NCBI RefSeq assembly: GCF_029278605.1
Contig: NZ_CP119573.1
Coordinates: 2,480,001 to 2,544,000, forward strand
DNA length: 64,000 nucleotides
Reading direction: 5' to 3'
Source: Cupriavidus sp. WKF15
GTDB taxonomy: Bacteria; Pseudomonadota; Gammaproteobacteria; Burkholderiales; Burkholderiaceae
This document shows positions 8,466 through 16,810 of this stretch, one piece after another. A model generated the notes under the pieces. It had not been told where the DNA came from, did not search any database, and worked only from the letters and a program-made list of their open reading frames with translations. Every line of letters starts with the position of its first letter. Positions within the stretch are counted from its first letter, which is position 1. A program made the translations under genes and the position numbers.

Positions 8466-9446
8466 TTATTCAGCCTCGATGCCGGCGTCCTTCACCAGCC
8501 GCGACCACTTCTGCAGTTCGGCCACGACGAACTGGCCGAGCTCGGCCGGCGTGCTGCCGAACGGTTCGAAGCCGAATGCGTGGAACTGCGGGGCGTACTG
8601 CTTGCTGGAGGCAATGGCCACCAGTTCATGGTTCAGGCGCTCGACCACCGGCGCTGGCGTGCCAGCCGGCGCAAAGATGCCGTTCCACGAGGTGATATCG
8701 AATCCCTTGAGCTCAGGCTGGCTGGCCAGCGGCGGCAGGTCCGGCAGCAGCGCGCTGCGCTGCGCGGTGGTCACCGCCAGCGCGCGCAGCTTGCCGGCCT
8801 TGACGTTGGCGATGCCAGCGGCAAAATCGACGAACATGACCTGCACCTGGCCGCCGATCACATCCGTCATCGCCGGAGGCGTGCTCTTGTAGGGGACGTG
8901 CAGCATCTTCAGCCCGGCCATTTTCGACAGCGTGGCGCCGGCCACGATGCCGGTGCTGTTGCCGCTCGCATAGGACATGCCCGGGTGCGCCTTGGCATAG
9001 GCAATGAACTCCGGCAGCGTCTTGACCGGCAGCGACGGGCTGACCACCAGCATGAACGGCAGGTTGCCCATGCGCGAGACCGGCGTGAAATCCTTCACCG
9101 GGTCGTAGCGCAGCTGCTTCATCAGCGACGGGTTGGCCGAATGCGTGGTGTTGGTGGTCATGAACAGCGTGTAGCCATCAGCCGGCGCCTTGGCCACGAA
9201 CTCGGCCGCGATGGTGCCGTTGGCGCCGGGCCGGTTGTCCACGACCACCGGCTGCTTGAGCGATTCACCGAGGTATTTGGCCGTCAGGCGCGCCACCGCG
9301 TCGGTGCCGCTGCCCGCGGCGAACGGCACCACCAGCCGGATCGGCTTGGACGGATAAGGTTCCGCCGCGCCCGCCGGGGAAATCATGGCCATGGCGGCAC
9401 CACAGCCCACCGCCAGGGTGAGCAAAGCCTGTTTTGCGAACTTCAC
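8466..9446 (-). CDS. Tripartite tricarboxylate transporter (Bug) substrate-binding protein
   Basis: The 326-residue protein is a periplasmic Bug/TctC-type receptor. It has an N-terminal signal peptide (QALLTLAVGCGAAMAMISPAGAA), then YPSKPIRLVVPFAAGSGTD, VVDNRPGANGTIAAEFVAK, YASGNSTG and LHVPYKSTPPAMTDVIGGQV. These are the standard ligand-loop blocks that bind carboxylates. No TctA/TctB membrane partners are in the window, so it would have to use a shared or distant transporter, as orphan Bug proteins in this group usually do. It lies 21 bp upstream of the acyl-CoA dehydrogenase gene. Confidence 0.94.
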   Translation of the reverse strand: MKFAKQALLTLAVGCGAAMAMISPAGAAEPYPSKPIRLVVPFAAGSGTDAVARLTAKYLGESLKQPVVVDNRPGANGTIAAEFVAKAPADGYTLFMTTNTTHSANPSLMKQLRYDPVKDFTPVSRMGNLPFMLVVSPSLPVKTLPEFIAYAKAHPGMSYASGNSTGIVAGATLSKMAGLKMLHVPYKSTPPAMTDVIGGQVQVMFVDFAAGIANVKAGKLRALAVTTAQRSALLPDLPPLASQPELKGFDITSWNGIFAPAGTPAPVVERLNHELVAIASSKQYAPQFHAFGFEPFGSTPAELGQFVVAELQKWSRLVKDAGIEAE

Positions 9447-9537
9447 GATGCTGGTCTCCTGTTTCAGCGTGTCAGTGCCGGTCTGTGGCGCCGGCTGTCG
9501 GACGGGGGAATTGGAATTCGGAAGCTGGGCGGCGGCG

Positions 9538-9927
9538 CTACGCGGGCCGCACGACGCGCTCCGGGGATTCTTCGTAAGGCGGGGAATAGATCACGAGGAT
9601 CTTGGCCGGCTCGTCGCTCACCACGGTGAACACGTGCATGGTGTCCGGCGGAAAGTAGCAGCAGTCGCCCGGCCCCAGTTCCTTGCTCTGGCCGCCGACC
9701 TCGGCAATGGCGCGGCCTTCCAGCACGTAGCAGACCTGCTCGATGCCCGGGTGCGCGTGCGGCAGCGCGCCCTTGCCCTTCTCGATCGTGCCGTGCAGGA
9801 CTTCGAGGTGGCGCGCGCCGACAGTCTCGGGGGAAATCAGCCGGCGGTTGAGGGTGCCGGTGTGGTTGGCCGGGTGGTAGCCCGGGGTATCTGCGGTGGA
9901 AACGAAATAGACGGGGGATTTCGGCAT
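9538..9927 (-). CDS. Small cupin-domain protein
   Basis: This is a 129-residue single-cupin protein. Metal-site motifs are LPHAHPGIEQVCYVLEG (histidines plus glutamate) and GPGDCCYFPPDTMHVF (second-motif histidine). Small cupins of this type bind metal or ligands and can act as decarboxylases, isomerases or sensors; the specific role here is unknown. As the first gene of the Bug/acyl-CoA dehydrogenase/CaiB/IclR operon it may be an enzyme of the same pathway. A palindrome-rich AT-rich region lies directly upstream. Confidence 0.88.
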   Translation of the reverse strand: MPKSPVYFVSTADTPGYHPANHTGTLNRRLISPETVGARHLEVLHGTIEKGKGALPHAHPGIEQVCYVLEGRAIAEVGGQSKELGPGDCCYFPPDTMHVFTVVSDEPAKILVIYSPPYEESPERVVRPA

Positions 9928-9950
9928 GTCGCGTGCGGCCCAAGGCCTCT

Positions 9951-9990
9951 AATTCATGTCTGTGAATTAAAGTTTATCATCATGAATTAT
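9951..9990 (-). promoter_or_regulatory. AT-rich palindromic operator upstream of the cupin operon
   Basis: AATTCATGTCTGTGAATT (9951-9968) is an inverted repeat with arms AATTCA/TGAATT. A further ATGAATTAT half-site lies at 9982-9990. The AT-richness stands out in this GC-rich region. Its position 24-63 bp upstream of the first gene fits an operator, plausibly for the operon's own IclR regulator. Confidence 0.5.
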
Positions 9991-10045
9991 TGAGGCAAGA
10001 CCGATTAGGCGGATCCCGGGTTTACACCGGTGCCGGATGCGGCGT

Positions 10046-10639
10046 TCAGTCCGCCAGCGCCATGGCCACCTGCTGCCGTAGCCGCGGCACGACGTCTGCC
10101 TCGAACCACGGGTTGCGACGCAGCCAGAGCCGGTTGCGCGGGCTGGGATGCGGCAAAGGCAGGAAATCGGGCAGGTAGTCGGCGTAAGCGGCAACCGTGT
10201 CGGTCAGCGTCGGCCTGGCATGGCCCCTGAGGTAGTACGCCTGGGCGTAGCGGCCGACCAGGAGCGTGAGCCTGATATGTGGCATGGTCGCCAGCAACCG
10301 GGCGTGCCACAGGGGCGCGCATTCGGGCCGCGGCGGCAGGTCGCCGCTGGCACCCTTGCCGGGGTAGCAGAAGCCCATCGGCACGATCGCCACGCGTCTG
10401 GCGTCGTAGAAGGCGTCACGCGTCATGTCCAGCCAGGTGCGCAGCTGGTCGCCCGACGGGTCGTTCCATGGGATGCCGGTTTCATGCACGCGGCGGCCGG
10501 GCGCCTGGCCGACGATCAGCAGGCGCGCGCTGGCGGCTGCCCGCACGACCGGGCGCGGTCCGCACGGCAAGTCGCAGGCGCGGCAGCCGGTGATGTCATC
10601 GAGAAGGATGTCGAGGGGGGAACGGGACTTGGCGGGCAA
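10046..10639 (-). CDS. Uracil-DNA glycosylase-family protein
   Basis: The 197-residue protein belongs to the UDG superfamily of base-excision enzymes (COG1573-like). Motif 1 is in LLIVGQAPGRRVHETGIPW and motif 2 in LPLPHPSPRNRLW. The N-terminal CRACDLPCG resembles the iron-sulfur cysteine cluster of family 4/5 enzymes, though I cannot place all four ligands. In the family, members remove uracil or deaminated bases from DNA. It stands alone between two catabolic regions on the minus strand, with no partner gene that would refine the role. Confidence 0.85.
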   Translation of the reverse strand: MPAKSRSPLDILLDDITGCRACDLPCGPRPVVRAAASARLLIVGQAPGRRVHETGIPWNDPSGDQLRTWLDMTRDAFYDARRVAIVPMGFCYPGKGASGDLPPRPECAPLWHARLLATMPHIRLTLLVGRYAQAYYLRGHARPTLTDTVAAYADYLPDFLPLPHPSPRNRLWLRRNPWFEADVVPRLRQQVAMALAD

Positions 10640-10759
10640 TGTGCGCGGGCGGTATCGGTCGGGAGGTTTCAGTGTAGTCCTGCCCCCCGTCCGCCGGCTC
10701 CCGCGGCCGCCCAGTCTGGCGACGAGTGCCGCGAAAGCTTTCCATGATTTGCTTTTCTC

Positions 10760-11506
10760 CTATTGGGCGGTATAGCCGCCATCCACCATCAGGCTGGTTC
10801 CAGCCATGAACGAGGCATCATCGCTTGCCAGGAACGTGATGGCCGCGGCAATTTCCTCTGCCCGGCCGAGCCGGCCGATCGGATGGAGGTTCGTGACCTG
10901 CGCGAGGAAATCGGTGCCGGCGCCAGCGATCAACGGTGTCTCGATATACCCGGGGCATACCGCATTGACCCGAATGCCCTCCTTTGCGCAGGCCACACCG
11001 AGCGAGCGCATCATGTTCACCACGCCGCCCTTGGCCGCGTTGTATGCCGTGGCGCCCGGCCTGCCGACATGGCCCAGCACCGAGGCGACATTGACGACCG
11101 CGCCGCCGCCTCCCTGCTGCTTCATCTGCGCGATGGCGTACTTGTTGCTGAGGAATACGCCGGTGAGGTTCACGTCCAGCATCTGGTGCCAGGCCTCGCT
11201 GGTAAGCGATTCGACCGGCACGGCTTGCTGCGCGATACCGGCATTCGCGACCATGATGTCGAGCCGGCCAAAATCCCGCGCCACCGCTGCCACCAGTTCA
11301 CGCACCTCGTGCTCGCGCGTGACGTCCACGCGCGAGAATTGCACCGCATGCCCCGCGCCGGCCAGCTTGCGGGCCAGCCGCTCGCCGCGTTCCGACAGGT
11401 CCGTCAGCACCACCGTCGCACCTTCGGCGACGAACCGCCGCACGGTTGCCGCGCCAATCCCGCTGGCGCCTCCGGTGACAATCGCCACCCTGTTCTTCAG
11501 CTTCAT
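10760..11506 (-). CDS. Short-chain dehydrogenase/reductase (SDR)
   Basis: The 248-residue classical SDR has the nucleotide-binding TGGASGIGAATVRRF near the N-terminus, the NAG motif in VANAGIAQQ, the catalytic serine in NVASVLGHVG and YNAAKGG with the Tyr/Lys pair. It also has the C-terminal MAGTSLMVDGGYTAQ. Such enzymes interconvert an alcohol and a ketone with NAD(P). I start at MKLKNRV, preceded by AGAGGGATCG. It lies downstream of the porin on the same strand, separated by the group II intron remnant, so it may once have been the last gene of that catabolic array. Confidence 0.93.
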   Translation of the reverse strand: MKLKNRVAIVTGGASGIGAATVRRFVAEGATVVLTDLSERGERLARKLAGAGHAVQFSRVDVTREHEVRELVAAVARDFGRLDIMVANAGIAQQAVPVESLTSEAWHQMLDVNLTGVFLSNKYAIAQMKQQGGGGAVVNVASVLGHVGRPGATAYNAAKGGVVNMMRSLGVACAKEGIRVNAVCPGYIETPLIAGAGTDFLAQVTNLHPIGRLGRAEEIAAAITFLASDDASFMAGTSLMVDGGYTAQ

Positions 11507-11592
11507 CGATCCCTCTGCGGTTGTCCGCGGACTGGTTGCCTGTTGAAAACAAAGAAGAGGTCCCACAGGCGTTGCCCGTGGAACCTCCGAAA

Positions 11593-11639
11593 CCCGGATG
11601 CCGGGAAAGTGTCATAAAGACCGGAGATCGGCATCCGGG
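11593..11639. repeat. 11-bp inverted repeat upstream of the SDR gene
   Basis: CCCGGATGCCG (11593-11603) and its exact complement CGGCATCCGGG (11629-11639) flank a 25-bp spacer. It lies between the SDR start and the right-hand edge of the intron remnant. It could be a terminator stem of the former upstream unit, or an operator. No T-run follows on either strand, so its role is open. Confidence 0.55.
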
Positions 11640-11772
11640 GTGAGGAAGTTATGAATGTCCAATCTCAAAGCTCGCGGGGATGCCGTGGGCACAGGCTGCT
11701 AGCTGCCCGCGGCACCGCCGCCATGCGGGTCGATCGCGGTAGGAATGCTCATTACTGAGCACCCCCCGCACA

Positions 11773-11805
11773 GATCCGTACGAGCCCGATTCGGGCATAC
11801 GGCTC
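11773..11805 (-). other. Group II intron domain V
   Basis: On the minus strand this begins GAGCCGTATGCCCGAA and closes with a complementary TCGTACGGATC, forming the 33-34 base catalytic hairpin of a group II intron. A following TGCTCA-GTAA-TGAGCA stem (about 11745-11760) fits domain VI. Presence of both supports the intron call independently of the protein remnants. Confidence 0.75.
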
Positions 11806-12200
11806 CTACCTTGGGTGTTTGACGTCAAAGCGCCGGTCAGGCCACGGATGAAGGATTCGGGGCGGCGGGAGCCATGCATCCGCGATCCGCTCGACCCGCT
11901 TCCACGTCATGTGATCCTTTTGACTGCGACGCCGAAGCGCACGCCGCCAGAGGTCCATAACGTGGTAACGGAAAGCGCCGAGTGCTCGCGAATTCGTTGG
12001 TACTGCGTGGTACGCGAAGTATCCGCGCACCACAGTCCCTGTGGCACGCTTACCCGGTTCTGTGCCCGGCACGTGTTGGACTGACCCATGCTCCCCTTGG
12101 TCCCCGCCCTTCGCTCCACCCACTCCGGAGCCTTCACGGCGTTGTTCGCAGGCTTCTTCGCTACTACGGCGGAGTCTGACTTCTCCCGTCCGTTCATCAT
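11806..12200 (-). pseudogene. Group II intron reverse transcriptase/maturase, internal deletion
   Basis: The N-terminal part starts MMNGREKSDSAVVAKKPAN and continues to about residue 54 (RVSVPQ), matching the leader of LtrA-type maturases. Near 12030-12040 the sequence jumps, in another frame, to the C-terminal maturase/thumb region: RGYFAYHAVPTNSRAL, FRYHVMDLWRRALRRRSQK, WLPPPRILHPWPDRRF. The reverse-transcriptase core with its YADD active site is absent, so an estimated 0.9-1 kb is deleted. The frames on the two sides do not match. The reading frame stops at a TAG directly before domain V. Confidence 0.85.
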
Positions 12201-12556
12201 CGGCTACGGCTCCTCGCCTTCCCGATGCGGACCAGCCCATGCCGCGACTGGCCAGACGAGAGATCTCCCGGTTCCCGTGCAAAGAGCGTCCGTGCGTGCC
12301 AGGGTCTTCGACCACGCCGGGTCGTTGAGGCGCTCGCGCTCACGCGCCTCTTCGTATTGCCTTCCGCGTTCTGAACCGCGTCGGCACCCGGAATTGCATA
12401 TCTATCGCGGCTCAATGGCTGGCCCGCACGCTCCCCTACCGACGCTTCGCCGACCACCTCGCGGCGGCCTGCGCACGGCTCGGGGCCGATGTGGTTCGCT
12501 ATTCCTTCATCGTAGTGGACTCTCACCACCTACTCCTTGCCGGTCTCCCGGCGCAC

Positions 12557-13717
12557 TCAGAAGATATGGCGGATGCCGACGGCCGCGCCATACATGGATT
12601 TCTGCCCGCTGGACAGCGAGTAGCTGTTGCCCAGCGACAGGCTGGTGGCGAAGCCGATTGCCGCCGAGTCCATGGCCAGGCCGGCGTTGCGCGTATATGC
12701 CGTGGTCAGGTAGACGTCGGTCCGCTTCGAGAACGCATAGTCGGCAATCAGGGCAATCTGCCACGGATTGGCCGCATTCGTGCTGCCGCCGAGGTTCTTC
12801 AGGTTCTGGTAGTCGTACTCCAGCGTGAAGTCCAGCGCCGTCGACACGCGGTACTGCCCACCGATCCAGTAGAAGTCGTCGCGCAGGAACTCTTTGCCGG
12901 TCTGGTCCTTGTTCTGCCCCCAGCGGTAGCCGCCCATCACCTTGCCCGCGCCAATCGCATAGCTGGCCATGACGGCCGCCTTTTTTATCGTGCCGTTGCC
13001 AGTGCCGATCGTCGGGTTCCACTGGTCATAGGCAACGCCCAGGCCGAGCGGGCCGTTCATGTAGGTCACGCCGGCACCGTAGGCCGAATCGCGCCGGAAC
13101 TGGCCGGGCACTTCGCCATTGCCGCCCAAGGTGGGAATACCGGGATTGATCTGCGGCAGCGTGGTGCCGACGCCGAACGACCAGTGCGCCATGGCGGTCA
13201 CGGGACCGAACGTGCCCGTGTACTGCGCCACGTTGTCCTCGCGGAAGTTCGCGCCGGCAATGACGCCCGCCGGTTCATACTGCGTGGCGAAGCGGGCCGG
13301 CACGAAGTTGGCCATCGACACGAACAGCGACGTGTACTGGCGGCCGAAGGTGACCTGCCCGTAGCTGTCCGACTTGACGCCGACAAAGGCCTGGCGGCCG
13401 AACATGCGTCCGCCCTGCTGCAGGGTGCCGGCATCGAGGTTGAAGCCGCTTTCCAGCACGAAGACGGACTTCAGTCCGCTACCGAGGTCTTCCGTGCCGC
13501 GCAGGCCCCAACGCGAGCCGGAGTAGCCGCCGGAGTTCTCGCGGACCACCGAATGGCCCGTGCCAGGATTGAAGCCGTTGGCCGGCGTCGGCACGACGCC
13601 GACCTTGTTGACGTATTCGATGTTGACGTCGGTCACGCCGTACAGCGTTACGCTGGACTGCGCCTGGGCTGCACCACATGCCATCGCGGCGGCCAGGGCA
13701 AGAATTGCTCTCTTCAT
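12557..13717 (-). CDS. Gram-negative porin (general outer-membrane channel)
   Basis: The 386-residue protein has a signal peptide (ILALAAAMACGAAQAQ) followed by the canonical betaproteobacterial porin start SSVTLYGVTDVNIEYVNK, GSRWGLRGTEDLGSGLKSVF in overall order, and FGRQAFVGVKSDSYGQVTFGRQ. It ends in alternating strands with a terminal phenylalanine (VGIRHIF), as outer-membrane barrel proteins require. It forms trimeric diffusion pores. Position downstream of the Bug/TauD/BKACE array suggests it admits the same substrate. The group II intron begins immediately after its stop codon, so its original 3' untranslated region is separated from it. Confidence 0.95.
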   Translation of the reverse strand: MKRAILALAAAMACGAAQAQSSVTLYGVTDVNIEYVNKVGVVPTPANGFNPGTGHSVVRENSGGYSGSRWGLRGTEDLGSGLKSVFVLESGFNLDAGTLQQGGRMFGRQAFVGVKSDSYGQVTFGRQYTSLFVSMANFVPARFATQYEPAGVIAGANFREDNVAQYTGTFGPVTAMAHWSFGVGTTLPQINPGIPTLGGNGEVPGQFRRDSAYGAGVTYMNGPLGLGVAYDQWNPTIGTGNGTIKKAAVMASYAIGAGKVMGGYRWGQNKDQTGKEFLRDDFYWIGGQYRVSTALDFTLEYDYQNLKNLGGSTNAANPWQIALIADYAFSKRTDVYLTTAYTRNAGLAMDSAAIGFATSLSLGNSYSLSSGQKSMYGAAVGIRHIF

Positions 13718-13804
13718 CTACTCCCATCCTCCATGGTTCAACGTTTTGATTTGTTTGTTTTCAAGCTCAGTCACTACGACTTCCGGCGTCTGCGCGCGCC
13801 GTTG

Positions 13805-13840
13805 CTACAAAGAGGCGGACCTTGCGATCCGCCCCCTTTT
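13805..13840 (-). terminator. Hairpin terminator downstream of the dioxygenase gene
   Basis: On the minus strand, GGCGGA and TCCGCC form a 6-bp GC stem around an 8-base loop, followed by TCTTTGT. It lies just after the TauD-like gene stop and before the porin start. The flanking opposite-strand sequence has a T5 run too, so the hairpin could serve either direction. It would partly separate the porin from the upstream genes. Confidence 0.55.
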
Positions 13841-13868
13841 TGGTCAACGATCACCAACCCGCCCCTGA

Positions 13869-14717
13869 TCAGAAAGGACGGTCTCCGATGATCGTTGCGC
13901 GGTCCATCCTCCGGTGGCACGGCGGATAGTCCATGACGGCGTAATGCTGGGTCGACCGGTTGTCCCAGATCGCCACGCTGTTCTTCTTCCAGCGCCAGCG
14001 GACCTGGTATTCGGGGATGGTCGCCTGCGTCACCAGGTAGCGCAGCAGGTCCGCCGCCCCGGGGTTGTTGTCCTGGCCGAAACGCACGCGCGCCGGCGTG
14101 TGGAAATTGGTGAAGTGCGTGGTAAACCCGTTGACGAACAGCACCTTCTCGCCGGTCTCCGGGTGGGTCCGCACCACCGGGTGCTCGGCGTCAGGAAACT
14201 GGGCCTTCAACGCCAGGCGCTTTTCGATGGGCATGGCGGCGCCAAAGCTCGCCTCGATGCTGTGACGCGCGCGCAGGTCGGCGATCTGCTCCTTGACGTG
14301 GGCCGGCAGGTTTTCGTACGCCAGCGCCATGTTGGCCCACATGGTGTCGCCCCCGACCGGCGGGCACTCGCGGCACCGCAGGACAGCGCCAAGCGGCGGT
14401 GCTTCGCGCCAGGTAGCATCCGTGTGCCAGGCGTTCTCGTAGCGATCCGGCGGGTTCTCGGGCGTCTTGTAGATCTGCACCAGCCCCGGATTCTCCGGAT
14501 CGCTGCCCGTCACGGGGTGATCCTCCAGATCCCCGAAGCGCCGGGCAAAGGCCACGTGCTGGGCGGCCGTGATGTCCTGGTCGCGCAGGAACAGCACGCG
14601 GTGCCTGAGCAGCGCCTCGCGAATGCCGGCGAACAGACCGTCGTCATGGATCGCATCGGCCAGGCTGACCCCGATGAGCTCGGCACCGATTGCGCAGGTA
14701 AGTTGTTCAACTCGCAT
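13869..14717 (-). CDS. TauD/TfdA-family 2-oxoglutarate/Fe(II) dioxygenase
   Basis: The 282-residue enzyme has the family's facial triad: WHTDATWREAPP gives the His-x-Asp pair near residues 97-99, and NRSTQHYAVMDYPP gives the distal histidine, followed by RRMDR with the 2-oxoglutarate-binding arginine. The N-terminal HRVLFLRDQDIT block is also typical. Such enzymes hydroxylate or cleave substrates such as taurine, phenoxyacetates or butyrobetaines, consuming O2 and 2-oxoglutarate. It lies 12 bp after the Bug receptor gene, so it probably acts on the imported compound. The substrate is not deducible. Confidence 0.93.
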   Translation of the reverse strand: MRVEQLTCAIGAELIGVSLADAIHDDGLFAGIREALLRHRVLFLRDQDITAAQHVAFARRFGDLEDHPVTGSDPENPGLVQIYKTPENPPDRYENAWHTDATWREAPPLGAVLRCRECPPVGGDTMWANMALAYENLPAHVKEQIADLRARHSIEASFGAAMPIEKRLALKAQFPDAEHPVVRTHPETGEKVLFVNGFTTHFTNFHTPARVRFGQDNNPGAADLLRYLVTQATIPEYQVRWRWKKNSVAIWDNRSTQHYAVMDYPPCHRRMDRATIIGDRPF

Positions 14718-14729
14718 GGTCGATCGGTG

Positions 14730-15710
14730 TTATTCCGGCTGGATATGGAAGGCCTTCACGATGCGGGCGTTGCGCTCGAAATCGGCGCGCAGATCCTGGC
14801 TGAGCTGGCCAAGGCTCTGCGGCTGCAGCGGCTCGAACCCGAGCGCGGCAATCCGTTCCTGCACGCTGGCCCTGGTGGCCGCCTTGTAGACCGCGGCCTG
14901 GATTTTCTCGGTCAGCTCTGCCGGCACCTTGGACGACACGAACACGCCGGTCCAGTTGCTGAAGTCAATGTCCGGATAACCGAGTTCGGCGAAGGTCGGC
15001 ACCTGCGGGAGTATCGGCAGGCGCTGCTTCGCGGCCACGGCATAGGCCTTCAGCTTGCCCGCCTTGAGGTACGGCAGCGAGGTCACCATGCCGTCATACA
15101 TCACGGCGATCTGCCCGCCCATCACCTGCGTCAGGGCCGGCGGCGATCCCGGGAACGGGATGTTCTGCAGATCCATCCCCGCCTTCTGGTTCATGATCAT
15201 GCCGGCGTACTGCGAGGCCGTGCCCGGGCCGTAGGTGGCAAAGCTCAGGTTGCCCGGGTGCGCCTTGACGTAGCTGATCAGCCCCGGCAGGTCCTTCGCC
15301 GGCAGGCTCGGCGAGCTGACGAGCAGCAGCGTCGACTTGGCCGCGGCGGCAACCGGCTTCACGTCCTTCATCGGATCGTAGGGCAGCTTCATCACGTGCG
15401 GGATCTCCGCAAACACATTGGTCGCCGACACCAGGATGGTCTGCCCATCGGGCGGTGCCGCCAACATGGCGCCGACCGCGATGGCGCCGCCGGCTCCCGG
15501 CTTGTTGTCGACGATCACCGGTTGTCCCAGGTCTGCCGTGAGTTGTTCTGACAGCATGCGGGCCATCACATCCATCGTGCCGCCGGCAGGCGCAGGCACC
15601 AGCACCCGAACCGGTTTGTTGGTCCACGCCATGGCGGCAGGCATGGCAAGCGCCAGGATCGTCGCGGCGACGACGCGGCGTACGCGCAGGAAGGCAGGTC
15701 GATTCGACAT
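14730..15710 (-). CDS. Tripartite tricarboxylate transporter (Bug) substrate-binding protein
   Basis: This is a 326-residue periplasmic receptor of the Bug family. A signal peptide (VVAATILALAMPAAMA) precedes WTNKPVRVLVPAPAGGTMD, VIVDNKPGAGGAIAVGAML, FATYGPGTASQYAG, and PFPGSPPALTQVMGGQIAVM, the standard ligand loops. I start at MSNRPAF because the upstream open frame lacks any signal peptide and overlaps the neighbouring oxidoreductase. It is tightly linked to the dioxygenase gene (12 bp) and belongs to the BKACE array. No membrane components of the transporter are nearby. Confidence 0.94.
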   Translation of the reverse strand: MSNRPAFLRVRRVVAATILALAMPAAMAWTNKPVRVLVPAPAGGTMDVMARMLSEQLTADLGQPVIVDNKPGAGGAIAVGAMLAAPPDGQTILVSATNVFAEIPHVMKLPYDPMKDVKPVAAAAKSTLLLVSSPSLPAKDLPGLISYVKAHPGNLSFATYGPGTASQYAGMIMNQKAGMDLQNIPFPGSPPALTQVMGGQIAVMYDGMVTSLPYLKAGKLKAYAVAAKQRLPILPQVPTFAELGYPDIDFSNWTGVFVSSKVPAELTEKIQAAVYKAATRASVQERIAALGFEPLQPQSLGQLSQDLRADFERNARIVKAFHIQPE

Positions 15711-15772
15711 CTCTAGTCTCCGTTTTGGAACTTCCGGCAATGTGCACTTGCCTTGTTGAAAGCAGTCTCGCC

Positions 15773-16744
15773 TTACGGCACCAGTACCGTTGCGCCGCTC
15801 GTCTGCCTGTTCTCCAGGGCGCGATGGGCCTGCGCGGCATCCTCCAGCGCGAACTGCTGCTTCGGTTCGCTGGCGATCTTTCCGGCCATCACCATGTCGA
15901 ACACCTCGTTGGCCATGGCGAGCATGTGCGAGCGCGGCGTGGCGTAGTGCACCATGGCCGGACGCGTGACCCAGAGCGAGCCTTTCGCCGCAAGGGTGCG
16001 GCTGTCGATCTCGACGGGACCGGAAGTCGTGCCGTTGCTGACCAGCGTGCCGCGCACCTGCAGGCAGGAGAGCGACGCGTCCAGCGTCGACTTGCCGACC
16101 GAATCGAACACCACCGGGACCTTCTTGCCGTCGGTGATTTCCATCACGCGGTCGACGATGTTCTCGCGCGAGGTGACGATCACGTGCGAACAGCCGTTGG
16201 CCCTGGCAAGTTCCGCCTTCTCGTCGGTGCTGACCGTGCCGATCATGTTCACGCCGAGCGCGCGGGCCCATTGGCAGGCGATCAGACCCACGCCGCCGGC
16301 CGCGGCGTGATAGAGGATGGTCTCGCCGCCCTTGAGCGGATAGACCTGGCGGAACAGGTACTGCGCCGTCATGCCCTTCATGATGAGCGTGGAGGCGACG
16401 CGGTCAGAGACCCCGTCCGGCAGCGGGATCAGCCACTCGGCGGGCATGACCCGCACGTCCGAGTAGGCACCCTGCGGGCCGAGCAGGTAGCCCACGCGGT
16501 CGCCCACGCGGATGTCCGTCACGCCGGGGCCCACGGCCTCGACCACACCCACGGCGTCGGAGCCCAGGCCGTTGGGGAGGTCCAGCGGATAGTGGCCGGT
16601 GCGGAAATAGATATCGATGAAGTTGACGGCGATGTAGCTATGCCTCACACGCGCCTGGCCGGGGCCGGGATCGCCGACCTCCACGGTCTCGAGCTTGAGG
16701 ACATCAGCGCTGCCCGTCTCGTGAAACCGGATTGCCTTTGCCAT
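15773..16744 (-). CDS. NADPH:quinone oxidoreductase (zeta-crystallin-like MDR)
   Basis: The 323-residue protein is a zinc-free medium-chain reductase. It begins AKAIRFHETGSADVLKLE, has NFIDIYFRTGHYPLDLP, the LGSDAVGVVEAVGPGV block, the Rossmann HAAAGGVGLIACQWARALG and DSVGKSTLDASLSCL. No catalytic zinc-site cysteines or structural zinc lobe are visible, as expected for QOR. Such enzymes reduce quinones or enoyl-type substrates. I use the ATG of MAKAIRF, since the conserved N-terminus starts there. It is a member of the AraC/BKACE array, spaced about 60 bp from both neighbours. Confidence 0.93.
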   Translation of the reverse strand: MAKAIRFHETGSADVLKLETVEVGDPGPGQARVRHSYIAVNFIDIYFRTGHYPLDLPNGLGSDAVGVVEAVGPGVTDIRVGDRVGYLLGPQGAYSDVRVMPAEWLIPLPDGVSDRVASTLIMKGMTAQYLFRQVYPLKGGETILYHAAAGGVGLIACQWARALGVNMIGTVSTDEKAELARANGCSHVIVTSRENIVDRVMEITDGKKVPVVFDSVGKSTLDASLSCLQVRGTLVSNGTTSGPVEIDSRTLAAKGSLWVTRPAMVHYATPRSHMLAMANEVFDMVMAGKIASEPKQQFALEDAAQAHRALENRQTSGATVLVP

Positions 16745-16810
16745 GACTTGTCTCCTGAAAACTTTGTTCATTGCGTCTGAGCGCGACTTGCAGGCCCAGC
16801 GCGTCGGCGG

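Larger units (their letters stand above)
11739..12556 (-). mobile_element. Deleted group II intron, about 0.8 kb
   Basis: Read on the minus strand, the element begins GTGCGCCGGGAGACCGGC, matching the GUGYG start of group II introns, and ends ...TTCCTAC after domains V and VI. It carries roughly 355 bases of 5' ribozyme sequence, then the two ends of a maturase gene with the middle missing. A full-length relative, as I know the family, is nearly 2 kb. The 5' end is the very next base after the porin stop codon TGA. Both catalytic ends look preserved, so it might still splice or move with a maturase supplied elsewhere. The 3' edge is uncertain by one or two bases. Confidence 0.82.

Noticed and set aside
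6924..9629. Long plus-strand open frame of about 900 codons antisense to the Bug and acyl-CoA dehydrogenase genes
   Set aside because: It is a GC-rich shadow of real minus-strand genes. Its translation is dominated by arginine, alanine and glycine and has no domain.
11739..12556. Retron or diversity-generating retroelement
   Set aside because: The reverse-transcriptase core is missing and the leader and tail match group II intron maturases, with domain V and VI sequence. No template or variable repeat is present.
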